Part shown: piece by piece, positions 1-10,225 of the stretch
Position numbering within the stretch: position 1 is the first letter of the stretch
Layout of the letters: each line of letters starts with the position of its first letter
From: Chara braunii
Taxonomy: Eukaryota > Streptophyta > Charophyceae > Charales > Characeae
Reading direction: 5' to 3'
Assembly (NCBI GenBank): GCA_003427395.1
Contig: BFEA01000007.1
Coordinates: 3,060,055 to 3,098,046 of the forward strand
DNA: 37,992 nucleotides
Translations under genes and position numbers: made by a program
Notes under the pieces: model-generated
Database searches by the model: none
Told to the model about the DNA's origin: nothing
Seen by the model: only the letters and a program-made list of their open reading frames with translations

Positions 1-193
1 GCGCCGCACTTTGCTGCAGTGCAATACAGAGGCAACACTGAAGGGGTCGAGCACGCAAGCTTACCCGTACGTCCCCTCCGTAGCCCAGAAAAATTAATTT
101 AATATCGTGTGGTCCGATGGACCACGGATCAGATATTAAACTAATCAGAACACATTCTACACTTGATCTTAGCCAAAAGACCGAGAAAGATAT
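1..193 (-). ncRNA. U2: U2 spliceosomal snRNA (variant or pseudogene), nearly full length
   Basis: Read on the minus strand from 193, the sequence starts with ATATCTTTCTCGG and continues with TTTTGGCTAAGATCAAGTG, the hallmark 5' region of U2 snRNA, which pairs with the intron branch site in the spliceosome. Next come the stem-loop II sequence TTTAATATCTGAT, a perfect hairpin GTGGTCCATCGGACCAC, and a U-rich Sm-like site (AATTTTTCTGG). The 3' half is diverged from the plant consensus as I know it. Differences from the plant form include CGGTC for CGGCC (still able to pair with G-U), and GTAGAA where the branch-site-recognition sequence is normally GTAGTA. The hairpin shows a compensated pair compared with the usual plant GGGCC/GGCCC. 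Dispersed repeat A begins only about 11 bases upstream, so the usual plant upstream sequence element and TATA box are not seen. Identity is sure; function is doubtful. Confidence 0.88.
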
Positions 194-204
194 TCACAAT
201 CAGT

Positions 205-1500
205 TTTATGTTTGTCTGTTTTCCACTTGTTGTCTGTCCTCCCTGAGATCTTTTTTTAAGTATTTTTGCTTACCCATGTGAGCACCCTTAAGTAGTGCCA
301 AACAGTCGGTGGTTCCTCATTTGGAGTGCCTACTGCACTCTTATGGGGGCCGCTCGGTTGGGGCTGTCTATGTTGCCTGTAGGTGATGAGGGATGTTTGT
401 CGGAGTGACTCCCTGGCTCAGTGGGTGGTGGGAACCAACAGTCTGCGGGGTTCAATTGTGATGTGAGTAGGTCATGTGCTGCTTTGCTCCGTGTTGGATG
501 TGTGGACGTCCTCATCTGCGCTCCGCCTCTGCCCTGCTGCCTGTCCCGCTTGCTTCACGTGTGGCTCTCTGCGAATTGTTGTGTTCGCTGCGTGGTGTGG
601 TCGTGTTGTTGGTGTTGCCTTGCGCTTCGCTGCCGTGCTGCTCATCCGTTGGTCGTGCCTTCCGTGTTTGCTGCTTGTGTGCCCTGTAGGTTGGTTGCCT
701 TGTTGCTGGTGCCTTGTGCTCCGCTCCACGGTTGCCGAGTTGCTGGTCCTCTCGCCCTGTCATCCCTTGGAATGTGGTTGCCCTGCTTGTGTTGCCTTAT
801 GCTTCACCACATGGTTGCATGTCCTGCGTGCCATGTCGTTCCTTGCAGTCGTTTTTGGCGTTGTGCAGCCGTGTTGCCTCTACTGTGTTGCTTGGTGTTC
901 CACAGGGTTGCTGCCCGCTGCTATGTTCCGCTTGGGGACAGTTTGCCTTCAACGAGGGTCAAAGGGTTCATAACCCAAAGTTCCCAAACCATCAAACATG
1001 GAGATTCTGCAGATTGTCGAGGGTTCAGCCAGCTGATGACTCGGTGCAACTCCGACGACGAAACAGTCTGTCATCATCAATTTGTATTTTTTTTCGCTCT
1101 TTGGTTTTTCAACGTAGTACTTGTACTATGTGTCTTTTCCCTTGCTTTTTTTTGTGTTGTTTGTTTGCCCACCCACCTCCCCCATTTCCTCCACCCTATA
1201 TGCCTTGCAACTGCTTGTTGTCCAATGCCTTGTTGTCTCACCATTGTTCGCCCCATTGCGTTTTTTTGGTTTTTCAACATAGTACCTGTACTATGTGCCT
1301 TTTCCTTTGCTTTTTTGTGTTGTTTGTTTGCCCACCCGCCTCCCCCATTTCCTCCACCCTATGTGCCTTGCAACTGCTTGTTGTCCAATGCCTTGTTGTC
1401 TCACCATTGTTCGCCCTACTGTGTTTTCCCTTGGTGGCCTTCGCATGACATTCCATGGGCATCTCTGATGGGCGCAAGAGAACATCTCGACTAGGAGTAA
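205..1500. repeat. Dispersed repeat A, complete copy 1 (~1.3 kb, unclassified)
   Basis: This stretch is repeated with high identity at 6457-7099 (left half) and 16221-17032 (right half). Shared landmarks are the left part with TTTATGTTTG, the block around GCTTACCCATGTGAGCACCC, a Cys/Leu/Val-rich translated middle, and the right end ACATCTCGACTAGGAGTAA. The long open frames in both orientations are rich in Cys, Leu and Val or in Gln, Thr and His. They show no domain I recognise and look compositional. No terminal inverted repeat, LTR, reverse transcriptase or transposase is visible. It may be a non-autonomous element or part of a larger one. Confidence 0.75.
1101..1430. repeat. 165-bp tandem duplication inside repeat A
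   Basis: Two direct copies start at 1101 and 1266 (TTGGTTTTTCAAC). Each contains a near-palindrome of the form CATAGTAC-CT-GTACTATG, perfect in the second copy, followed by a pyrimidine-rich segment ending in CTCACCATTGTTCGCCC. The other copy of repeat A has the same duplication at 16621-16957, with a period of about 174 because of a small extra insertion, so the duplication predates dispersal of the family. Confidence 0.75.
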
Positions 1501-2023
1501 AGTGCATTAGTGATCGATTCGGCTTTGTCTACAAATTTGATAGTCAAGAATATCATATTTTGTCTTGGTTTGGTGTAACGTACTAGTGTCCTTCCCAGCT
1601 ATCTGGGTTATTCTAACTTGCATATTGCTTGTTTGTTTTTATTCACACACATATATGGGCCAGAGCCTTGATACGATGGATGGGGTAGATTCCCCACCCG
1701 ACGGTGCTACCTATAAGTACAAATTCCTCATGACATTCTTGATATTTATTAACTTCGCTCTCTAGACCTACGCCGTTGTTAACCTCACATAACCTCTCTT
1801 CTCTCCAAATGTCTCGAGTTTCACCTGGCTTGCCCAAAGCGAATGCTTCTCCTATGCGAACAAAGACCAATGTTTTTTTGTGAAGTACATACTCGTTGCT
1901 TTGTTGGCATCAGTTGCGTATGTGTTTGTTTGTCTGTATGTGCGGAGTCCAGGGGCACATGGTTGAATGGCCTAGTGCCCCGGGACAATAACTCATTCGG
2001 CCCGTCCCCATGGAGGGACAGGG

Positions 2024-2028
<5 letters not shown>
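1501..2028. other. No gene recognised
   Basis: AT-rich unique-looking sequence between repeat A and the (AC)n tract. Short open frames show no recognisable domains. I see no RNA gene. Confidence 0.5.

Positions 2029-2116
<88 letters not shown>
2029..2116. repeat. (AC)n microsatellite, about 44 units
   Basis: An uninterrupted AC dinucleotide run of about 88 bases, ending at GCATATACATG. Translated Thr-His or Cys-Val repeats across it are artefacts of the microsatellite. Confidence 0.97.
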
Positions 2117-2119
<3 letters not shown>

Positions 2120-4574
2120 TATACATGTAGGCAAGGGGTGTGGCCACATCTCGAATTAGTGCAGATGCGGACTGCTAATCGAATGGCTCAATCGCCTTAG
2201 CTACTGATGACCCCCGCGAAGGGTAGCCCTCATAGGGCCCGTTCCATGAAATACCGATATGGGGTTAGCGCCCCCCCATAAAAAACTCCACCCCTACACG
2301 AGTGTGATTAAAACAACCTGCAGCGGCGGATTCTACGGCCCACTAATTATTTGTCTGATTCATATTTGAGCTACCCCCCCTGGTCCCATTTGCACAGGGT
2401 GCCCCCTCCGTACCCCACCTTGGGTTGGGTCTCTTGATGGGGTCAGTTGTGACGGCCCATTGAACCCGCAACACATTTTGGCCCACGAACTAGCCATGGG
2501 ACTTGACGGCTGGCATTGCGGCGGCTCATCCGTCCCGTCCGAGGTAGGCAATTGGCTCTTACCGACAGTCTGCTGTTTCGCGATAAATGGAGGATTAGCG
2601 GGTAATCCCTCTCGCTTCGGGTCTTCTAACCACCGCCGCCACCTGTTCATCATAGCATCATTCTATGATGTTGCTCGGTTGAACAGGGGCGGTGCTGGAA
2701 GCCCAAGCCGCTTATTGATTTTCGTCTGTTTCGTCTCGTCGGACGTGCAGGCTCGGCTTCTTCCCGCCTGCGCATTACCATTTCGAATTTCAAGGAGATC
2801 ACTGCCACAATCGCCGCCCTGCATGCGCCGCCTGCCATTCGGCCCTTTGTGCTTGCACCGCCCGCCATTCTGCGCTTCGTGCTTGCGTCGCCTGCTCGCT
2901 ACCCTAGCCCAACGCCCTGCGCTCGTGGCCATCATTGTTGTGATCACCATCCCGCTTGCACTGCCCGCCACGCTGCGCTACGTTCTCACTACGCCCGTTT
3001 GGTCCGGCACCTTGCACCCGTGGCCATCGCACCTACACTGATCAGGCGAATGTCGTGTAAAGTTCGAACGTACGGGTTAGCGATACCATCGCTACGCACC
3101 TAACTGAGATCAAGGGAACCAGCTGTGTCACACGTGCTCTACTAGATTCTCGTGCGACTAATCAGAGTAAATTGATGACGAATTCGGCGCTAATCCGACC
3201 TCTCCTCTCCTTGATTGAACCCACCTCCCACCCCCATCCCCCTCCATATGCCCTGCATAGCCTCGCGTGTATCCACTCTAGTCCTTTCCAAGCCTTTGGA
3301 TGTATGTGGAATGTGGAAATTGCTGCTCTAAACGCCCCCTTGTCTTTTGTCTCTCTTGGGGTATGGGCTTGACCCGCAGATACCCTTGTCCCTTTCGGTA
3401 CGTGATAGGGGTTGTTTCGTTCTCTGAAGATCTGGCTGCTGTGGAGGTTAGTGAAAAGTAACTTAAAGGCTTGATCCACTACCTTTTCTTATACGTCGGA
3501 AAACCTGTGTCGCTGGATTGAATTGGGACTTTCTCCTTCTTACCTCTCCCCTCACCTCGCTTCTTCTCCCCTTTCCCCCAGTATGAAAGGAATTCGCCCT
3601 GCCTAGGAATATGCATGTCTTAACTACTGGTGCTCCCTATGCCTATCGTCTCTGCATGTTGTTATTGTCGGATGTTTGTGGTGATGTGTTTTTGTAGGCG
3701 CTACTGACTGCCTCTCCGTGGTGACGATTTAGGTGGTTCCCGCTCCCGTACTGAAGCCACGTTATGGACCTAATTATCGCCTTCCACCTGGTGGTTCTTC
3801 TCGCTGTCGTGAGCTTCGCATACTTCGCCCTGCTAGCGTTTTTGGACACACAGGCATTTTTTCAGCTCTCTGCGATCCGCTGCAACTGTAGTTATCCTTC
3901 TCCGCCGATGTTCAGATGGTGCAAGGCATGACGGGCTAAGTCCAGCGCTTCGCTCCTTGTTTCGACTCTCGTGGCAGTAGTGTTGTCCCGCTTATGCGCA
4001 GTCCTCTGTGCACCTCCGTTCGCTTGCTATGGATTCTAGAAGCGGTTTGTTCTGACGGTTCCTTGCATACTATCTCGCTTTCCTTCTGCTTCTCATCCTG
4101 CCGCTCTATGCCACTTTCTTGTTGCTGACCCTCACTAGTCCGGTCTCTTGGACGGTTCAACGCCCTTCTGTTTGCCCAGCGTCCTCGGACCCATCCCCAC
4201 CCTTGGACCTGGTAATACCCCTACTCTTTGCCTTGCTTTGCTGGTCTTCCCTGGCCACATGCCTCTTAGGATGCTTTCTCGTACGCTTGACACTACTCTT
4301 CTTCACGATCCCGGGCCGCTCAGTCTTCATGGTGTGGAGCGGGTGAGCATGGAGATGTTGGTCGTTTCCCATGTTGGCATAGTGAAGGATGGATGGACGT
4401 GGATGGATAAGGGTCCCTCGTTGGATCGGTGTGCTGCATGAGTTAGGCCTATGTGTAGTCTCTCGCCACGAGATGCAAAGTTAATCTGCTCAACCGACCT
4501 TCGTGATGATGCGGAGCTGTCAACTGCGGAAAACTATGCGATGTTGTGATTGAACTAGATGGGAGTTGATTGTC
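2117..4574. other. No gene recognised
   Basis: Mixed-composition DNA. The C-rich part at about 2800-3020 has several short imperfect repeats of the form GCCCGCCATTCTGCGCTTCGT and gives an open frame of 193 codons (2460-3041) with no recognisable domain. I consider that frame compositional. Nothing else is supported. Confidence 0.45.
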
Positions 4575-4770
4575 GGGACTCTTGGTTGGTGATTCTTCTG
4601 CTGCTGGTGGTCTTCTATTTGGAGGTGGTGGTGTTACTAATGGCATTGTGATGAGGATAGTGGTGGGTAGCTGGGACTCTCGGTTGTCAATACTTCTGCT
4701 GCTGGTGGTCTTCTATTTCCTGAGGAGATGATGTTACAAACGGCGATGGGGTGGGGATTGGCCTGACTGA
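4575..4770. repeat. 98-bp imperfect tandem duplication
   Basis: Two copies starting with GGGACTCTTGG (4575) and GGGACTCTCGG (4673) share TTCTGCTGCTGGTGGTCTTC and then a GATG/GGTG-rich tail containing GTTAC. The copies have diverged. No coding function is seen. Confidence 0.7.
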
Positions 4771-6371
4771 CGGTCTTCCTTGTCAGTCATATTAGGTAGT
4801 TTCGATAGTAACGAGTTGACGCTGCCAACAATGCTTCAACAATGGTCGTCGGTCCCTAACATGAACATGGTGAGGTGTTGGTGGCTTCCGCGGTGGTCAT
4901 CTGAGCGGATGGATATTACAAAAACCACGGTGGTGCGGTCGTGACCAGTCTAGGGCAGGGTGTGTTGGGGTAGTCGATTATTTGGGCAGCTTACGTTATT
5001 TTTGTGTTTGAAGAGTCCGGCGGAGGAATTTCCTATTCATTGGGGGGGCGATGGCGGTTCAGCTCCGGAAACTGGGCAGAATACGGGGTCCTCCACATTG
5101 ATACCTCGGGGACTGGCGTTGTTCTTGTGCTGATTGGTTGTCGTAGTGGTAGCGACTTCTCGAGCTATGCGCACACGCGACTGAAGCATTGTGGTTAGCG
5201 TAACGCGCTCTCCGGTTTTTTGTGTTGTTTTTTGTCATCTGCGGCCCTGGCCCGAGCGCTCAATGCATCTCGCGACTTGATTTGATGGAGGGCTGCTAGT
5301 GTACTCATGGCATGATATCCACAGGCATTTTGTGTGGCCGCGTGGAAGGTGATGGTGGTTGATTTTGGGATTAATCCCGAGTGATGATGTGGGACGAAGG
5401 GGTGTGCGTAGCGTTTCGTTATAAGCTCATTCGATGCTCTCTCGCAAGGGATAGTATGTTGTAATTGTGCGGGACCTCTATACGGAGATCGCAATTCTTC
5501 GTTTTCTTGCTAACAATTGTTCGGTTCTGGACTTAAAGTTGTTCGGGTGCGTCCTTTGCTGCTTGTCCTTGAGGCTTGATTGATTCGTAATCAACTCTTC
5601 TCGGAGTTGCTGTTTTTCATGCGTGGCGTTATTTTTTTGGTAATGATGGGATGGTGTTCCCTTTGAGAGGCTGAAGGCCCTTTTTGAACAGAATCATTGC
5701 CTCTTTTTCCGACTCGTGTGAGAAATTGCGAAGCGTTATTGCCTCTCGCTATGATTAATCCTTATATTTGTGCAGGCTTATCCATGTATTATTTTTTCCA
5801 ATGTGTTCATTATAAATGGTCCGAGGATGACGTGAAAAATGTCGAGGTTCGGTTTTCATTGCTTCTCCATGATCGGTTTGTGTATCTGTTGAGGTCTCTA
5901 CTATGGAAGACTCTGATCCTATTATGTGAAATATAGCTTTTGCATTTGTAGTGGGTGTAAGCTGCTTGGTGTGTGGATTGCTCCCGGCACGTCTTCTCCT
6001 CTCCCCTTGCTCCCGTTTTCACCTTGCTGAATGAGTAAAATGTCCCTCAATATGTTGAGACTCTGAGGAGCTCCCCTCTACTCTCTTCCCCACTTCTCCC
6101 TGCTTTAGACCTCGTTATGCATCCACCCGCATGGCTTGAAATCCCGAGCTGACCATGAGACCCTACCCCTTGACGTCGATTGTGTGATTTTCTAAAGAAG
6201 CCCTCTGTCCCCACGAATGACCCTGTGTGATGACTCCTTCTTTCCATTCCCCGTTTGACTGGCTGCTCGAGGTCCATGGATGTGGCATTTTGCCCACACA
6301 CTGCTGCCATTCCACGTGGTTTCGTGACGCAACATGTCATGACTTGCTTGCGGCAGTTTTGTATCGTGACT

Positions 6372-6373
<2 letters not shown>
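4771..6373. other. No gene recognised
   Basis: T-rich plus strand with only short open frames (the longest about 99 codons). None matches a family I know. No RNA gene or clear mobile element is seen. Confidence 0.45.

Positions 6374-6452
<79 letters not shown>
6374..6452. repeat. (AC)n microsatellite abutting repeat A copy 2
   Basis: About 39 uninterrupted AC units lie directly against the left end of the second repeat A copy, which starts about five bases later. Confidence 0.97.
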
Positions 6453-6454
<2 letters not shown>

Positions 6455-6456
6455 GA

Positions 6457-7099
6457 TTTATGTTTGCTTGTTTTCCACTTGTTGTCTGTCCTCCCTCACT
6501 TCTTTTTCAAAGATGTTTTGCTTACCCATGTGAGCACCCTTAAGTGGTGCCAAACAGTCGGTGGTTCCTCATTTGGAGTGCCTACTGCACTCTTATGGGG
6601 GCCGCTCGGTTCGGGATGTCTGTGTTGCTTGTAGGTGATGACGAATGTTTGTCGGAGTGACTCCCTAACTCAGTGGGTTGTGGGAACCAACACTCTGCGT
6701 TGTTCAATCGTGATGTGAGTAGGTCATGTGCTGCTTTGCTCCGTGTTGGATGTGTGGACGTCCTCGTCTGCGTTCCGCCTCTGCCCTGCAGCCTGTCCCA
6801 CTTGCTTCGCGTGTGGCTCTCTGCGAATTGCTGTGTTCGCTGCGTGGTGTGGTCGTGTTGTTGGTGTTGCCTTCCGCTTTGCAGCCGTGCTCCTCATCCG
6901 TTGGTCGTGCCTTCTGTGTTTGCCGCTTGTGTGCCCTGTAAGTTGGTTGCCTTGTTGCTGGTGCCTTGTGCTCCGCTCCACGGTTGCTGAGCTGCTGGTC
7001 CTCTCGCCCTGTCATCCCTTGCAATGTGGTTGCCCTGCTTGTGTTGCCTTATGCTTCACTACATGGTTACCACGTTGCATGTCCTGCGTGCCATGCCGT
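6457..7099. repeat. Dispersed repeat A, copy 2, left half
   Basis: Closely matches 205 to about 840 of copy 1 (same landmarks, scattered substitutions). The match stops abruptly at CATGCCGT, inside the repeat, and resumes at 16221 with CCGTTCCTTGCAGTC. The two halves add up to one full-length copy split by the 7100-16220 insertion. Confidence 0.8.
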
Positions 7100-7428
7100 T
7101 GTCGTGACAAATACCCTTACAAGGGTATATGGCGTACTTTTTGCAAGTCACGCCGGTGCGGCCTTGTCCGTAGTTGAGTGGCGCAAGCGGGGTATCGACG
7201 GCAAGGTGCAGCCGTGCGCAGGTCGGGTGTCCGCAGCGGGACGCGCAGTCCCTCGTCCCCTTAGTTTTGTGTTTCCCCACACTTACTATTTTTGGGTAAT
7301 GGTATTTTTTTATCGGTTGTCCTACCCTTTCACTGTTTGGGCTCGGCGATCGGTTCCGAGGCTGGTGTCGGGACCGTTTGACCTGGCCCAATTGGTACAT
7401 CACTGGACACAAGGCGCTGACAAAAATC

Positions 7429-7790
7429 CTCGACTCTACCCGCGTTGCAAATACGGACTGAGGAGGTCAACCGACAACGGACATGAGAATGGTGGGGTCC
7501 GTGGTCGTGGCGTCCCTCGTGTCCCACTTGGAGAGCGTCGATAGCCTACAGGGAAGGGGGTGGGACAGCATTCCGAGCGGGTCGTGGGACTGCAGCCCGA
7601 GGGTGGCGGGGGTTGCTGCATGTGCACCGCCTGCCGCCCACGGTCTGCTGTGAAAGGCTTATTTGTGAGCATGCCCGCCGGGGCCCGCAAGATGGTGAAT
7701 TACACCTGAGCTGGGTGGGGCTAGATGGCACCAGTGGAAGGCTGCCACAGTCCTAGTTGTGCGGCAGGCTGTCCCAACAGCAAGCCAAAT
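7429..7790 (+). pseudogene. Degenerate 25S rRNA fragment (LSU pseudogene), plus strand
   Basis: Blocks collinear with plant 25S rRNA are visible in order: an AATACGGACTGAGGAGGTC block like the ACACGGACCAAGGAGTC region; GTGCACCGCC followed by TCTGCTGTGAAAGG; then TGTGAGCATGCC and a CCCGCAAGATGGTGAATTA block followed by CCTGAGC. This is the domain II region containing GATGGTGAACTATGCCTGAGC in real LSU. Divergence is high and a roughly 100-base middle part aligns poorly, so it is a pseudogene, not a working rRNA. It stops near the poly(A) tract at 7803. Confidence 0.75.
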
Positions 7791-7801
7791 GGAACCGCCT
7801 T

Positions 7802-7802
<1 letters not shown>

Positions 7803-7841
<39 letters not shown>

Positions 7842-7876
7842 ATCTGAACTTTTTCACCCCCCACCGGCCCCCCCCA

Positions 7877-7908
<32 letters not shown>

Positions 7909-8004
7909 GCCTTCACCCTCAAAAAAAAACCCGCCCCCCCCCCTCCCCCCCCCACCCAAAAAAAAAAAAAACCCCACCGCCTTTTTTTTTTTTTTTTTTT
8001 TTTT
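7803..8004. repeat. Homopolymer block: poly(A), poly(C), poly(A), poly(T)
   Basis: A 36-base A run is followed by TCCATCTGAACTTTT, C-rich tracts including a long pure C run, a further A run and a 23-base T run (7982-8004). The 15-base segment after the A run is identical to the one at 9661 and is the reverse complement of a piece of 25S rRNA. Homopolymers of this size are prone to assembly and sequencing error. Confidence 0.85.
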
Positions 8005-8011
8005 GCCATGA

Positions 8012-8078
8012 CCGGGTCACCCGGGCGTCAGACCCCGCTGGGCGTCACGCCCAGGTGACCGGCCGGTCCAGACCGGCC
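8012..8078. repeat. Two adjacent GC-rich hairpins
   Basis: GGTCACC-C-GGGCGT (8015-8028) pairs with ACGCCC-A-GGTGACC (8047-8060), 13 pairs with one mismatch and an 18-base loop. Immediately next to it GGCCGGTC (8061-8068) pairs perfectly with GACCGGCC (8071-8078) across a two-base loop. They lie just after the T tract. A role is unknown. Confidence 0.7.
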
Positions 8079-8589
8079 GATCATGAAAATCTTCCTAGCT
8101 GTTAAGCTATTTTTTTGTCTTTTCATCACGTGCAACAGTTTTCAAAAGCCCAATTATCCCCGAAAAAAAAAAGAAAGCTCGATTCTTTTTTCCTTTCATT
8201 GGCTTTGTTTTTCGTTCCTATAATTTCGATATTCTGGGCGCGGTCGGTATTTTGCGAGGCCAAAATAGAAAACAAGAAAAAACAACACGTCAGACATTAT
8301 TTGAACCACCGTGCGAACCCGGTACGCCCTTCTCTCCAAGCGCGGTTGACGTCGTCCTCGCGCCCACGAGTCCGCCTTCAATTTGTTGGACTGGGGCCAC
8401 TACCTCAGTTCCACCAACTGCTGGTGGCCGCTTGGATGCCGACCCCCGTAAAACCCGGTCCGCATGGCCATGAGGGGCAAATTTACAATGGTGGGGGTAG
8501 TGGCGGTTTAAAGGGGTTGTACACTTTGTTTCGGGGTTCCGATGCAATTTTTCGGGCTTCGTCTCCGGTGAGGTATCGATGGGTGGCTT

Positions 8590-9010
8590 GCGTCAGGTAA
8601 TTCTTTTTCTCTTCCAAGTTCCTATTTCTTCTTCCTTACAATTTTTGGATTCACCCTCACAATTTGTGCAGATTTTATATTTTCTGCTTAGGAGGCATAG
8701 GATTTCGCAGGCCTTAGCAAGTGTGCGTGGAAACTCTTTTTGAAGTTCTTTTTCAAACTCACGGGTTTCTTGATGGGATATTTTCAATCGAGTCCTTTCT
8801 CTTTACTTTTCGGAATTGTCCTGCGGAGCCGTGTGAAATTTTGTTGATGAATAATAGAATAGGAATCGGCATAGGATTTTGCGCGCCCTGGCGAGCAAGT
8901 GCGGAATTTCTGTTCGAAATTTTCAATTTCAATCTAGCTGTAGGAATTGGGCACAGTGCACATTTCGTGTAACTGTTTTGGTGGCTTTACATTTTTGGCA
9001 AGTGCGTTGC
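8590..9010. repeat. Weak ~175-bp duplication
   Basis: GGCATAGGATTTCGCAGGCC (8694) recurs as GGCATAGGATTTTGCGCGCC (8869), 175 bases apart, each followed by AGCAAGTG.GTGG or AGCAAGTGCGG and a T-rich stretch. The flanks align poorly. The period resembles that of the repeat at 10226-10935. I regard the relationship as possible only. Confidence 0.4.
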
Positions 9011-9296
9011 TGCACGCACACTTCTGTATGCAATCTTTCCTTGCGCGCTTTCGACGCTAAGTTGTGACTGTCTTCTTCTCCCTCCTTTTACGCTCACTCC
9101 TTCTTGATCCTGTTGAATCTTGACCCCTACTTACACCACCCCTCGTAATTTCTTTTCCCACCTTCGTCTAAACCTCTGAAGGATCTTGTAAATCCACAAC
9201 CGACCGTAGACATTGGACAGCAGCTTGTAGAGAGACTCTGATTTCCCCACTCTGCGATCCGATTGGCTACGATAGCCCCCATTGGATCAACATGGT

Positions 9297-9438
9297 CTTC
9301 TTGACGTCTATCTGCCCCCTCTTCTCCCTTCCTCATTTCTATTCCACACAATCATCATTCTCCCTTCCCCTTTCTCCACAAGGACCGCAGCTATAAAATT
9401 TGGCTTCTTGACGTCTTCTTGACGTCTATCTGCCCCCT
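9297..9438. repeat. 24-base direct repeat pair
   Basis: CTTCTTGACGTCTATCTGCC and the next bases CCCT occur at 9297-9320 and again at 9415-9438, the second preceded by a further partial copy (CTTCTTGACGT). A TATAAAA sequence lies at about 9392, but there is no supported gene after it. Confidence 0.6.
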
Positions 9439-9604
9439 ATGAATCTCCCCCGGAGGTGGCCATGCGCGGCCAAGGCTGTGGCTGCGTGGCGGCCAGTTGG
9501 GGGGGGAAGGGGGAAGGGTTTGAGGGCAGATTGGGGTTGAGCAACCCCAACCCCACCCCCTCAAAGAAAAAAAGATGAATACCGGGAGGGGGTAAGTTGG
9601 GAAG

Positions 9605-9628
9605 AAAAAAAAAAAAAAAAAAAAACCN

Positions 9629-9660
<32 letters not shown>
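9605..9660. repeat. Poly(A) tract containing an ambiguous base (N)
   Basis: A runs at 9605-9625 and 9629-9660 are separated by CCN, the only ambiguous base in the window. The tract directly abuts a reverse-strand 25S rRNA fragment. The N marks a low-quality point in the assembly. Confidence 0.9.
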
Positions 9661-9663
<3 letters not shown>

Positions 9664-9800
9664 ATCTGAACTTTTGTTGCTACCATCAGGTTCTGCACTG
9701 GGACTCGCCTCTACCCAGGCCCCACGCTGCAGGCTTAGCAGCAGACCCGCGTCCTCCTACTCGCTGAGGCCCGATGACTGTGCATAAATCGAGCGCTTCA
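9661..9800 (-). pseudogene. Degenerate 25S rRNA fragment (LSU pseudogene), minus strand
   Basis: Read on the minus strand, the sequence contains GAGTAGGAGGACGCGGGTC, then a GCTGC block, then GGTGCAGATCTTGGTGGTAGTAGC-like text in the form GTGCAGAACCTGATGGTAGC, and AAAAGTTCAGATGGA, collinear with the 25S region that reads CTGAGTAGGAGGGCGCGG ... GGTGGTAGTAGC ... ATTCAAATGAGA. The match weakens beyond about 9780. It ends at the poly(A)/poly(T) tract at the same base as the short copy at 7839-7853. It is a diverged pseudogene fragment. Confidence 0.72.
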
Positions 9801-10225
9801 GCATTGCTCAGGCTGAGGCTGCTCGGTCCAGCAAACAAGTGCTACGCACCCCTTAGCGGAGGTCGTCTTCCGGAGACCACCATCCTGCTGTTTGTTGTGT
9901 CGGGAGTCGGAGCGCAGGTTGGCACCAGCAGGGAGGCTGGCGAACAGAAGAACGGAGTGCCAAGGAAGCAAGGTAGGAAAGGGGAAGCGGAAGGGAGTTA
10001 TTGCACCCTCCTTCAGCGGATTTCGATTTCCACGTTGCCTCCGCTGGCTGCGTTGGTCCGCCCCTGCACGGTGGCTGCGGTAGAGCACAGTTGGGACGAG
10101 TGAACAGAGGCAGAGAGGAAGACGGACCTAGACGGGTTTCTGCGCTGGGTGCATGCGCAGAGGAGAAGAACACAGCGACGGGGGAGTAGCCATAGCTATG
10201 ACATAGGAAGGAAAACTGTACCTTG

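Noticed and set aside
421-1494. 357-codon open frame (and overlapping frames) in repeat A
   Set aside because: Cys/Leu/Val-rich composition, open in several frames at once, spans the internal duplication and a pyrimidine-rich tract, and has no domain. Treated as non-coding.
1821-2149. Open frames encoding Cys-Val or Thr-His repeats
   Set aside because: They are translations of the (AC)n microsatellite.
2460-3041. 193-codon plus-strand open frame
   Set aside because: Low-complexity C-rich repeats account for the lack of stops; no similarity recognised and no splice context.
7757-8058. Lys- and Pro-rich open frames
   Set aside because: They arise from poly(A) and poly(C) tracts.
9385-9400. 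TATAAAA as a promoter
   Set aside because: No recognisable gene or snRNA follows within a sensible distance.
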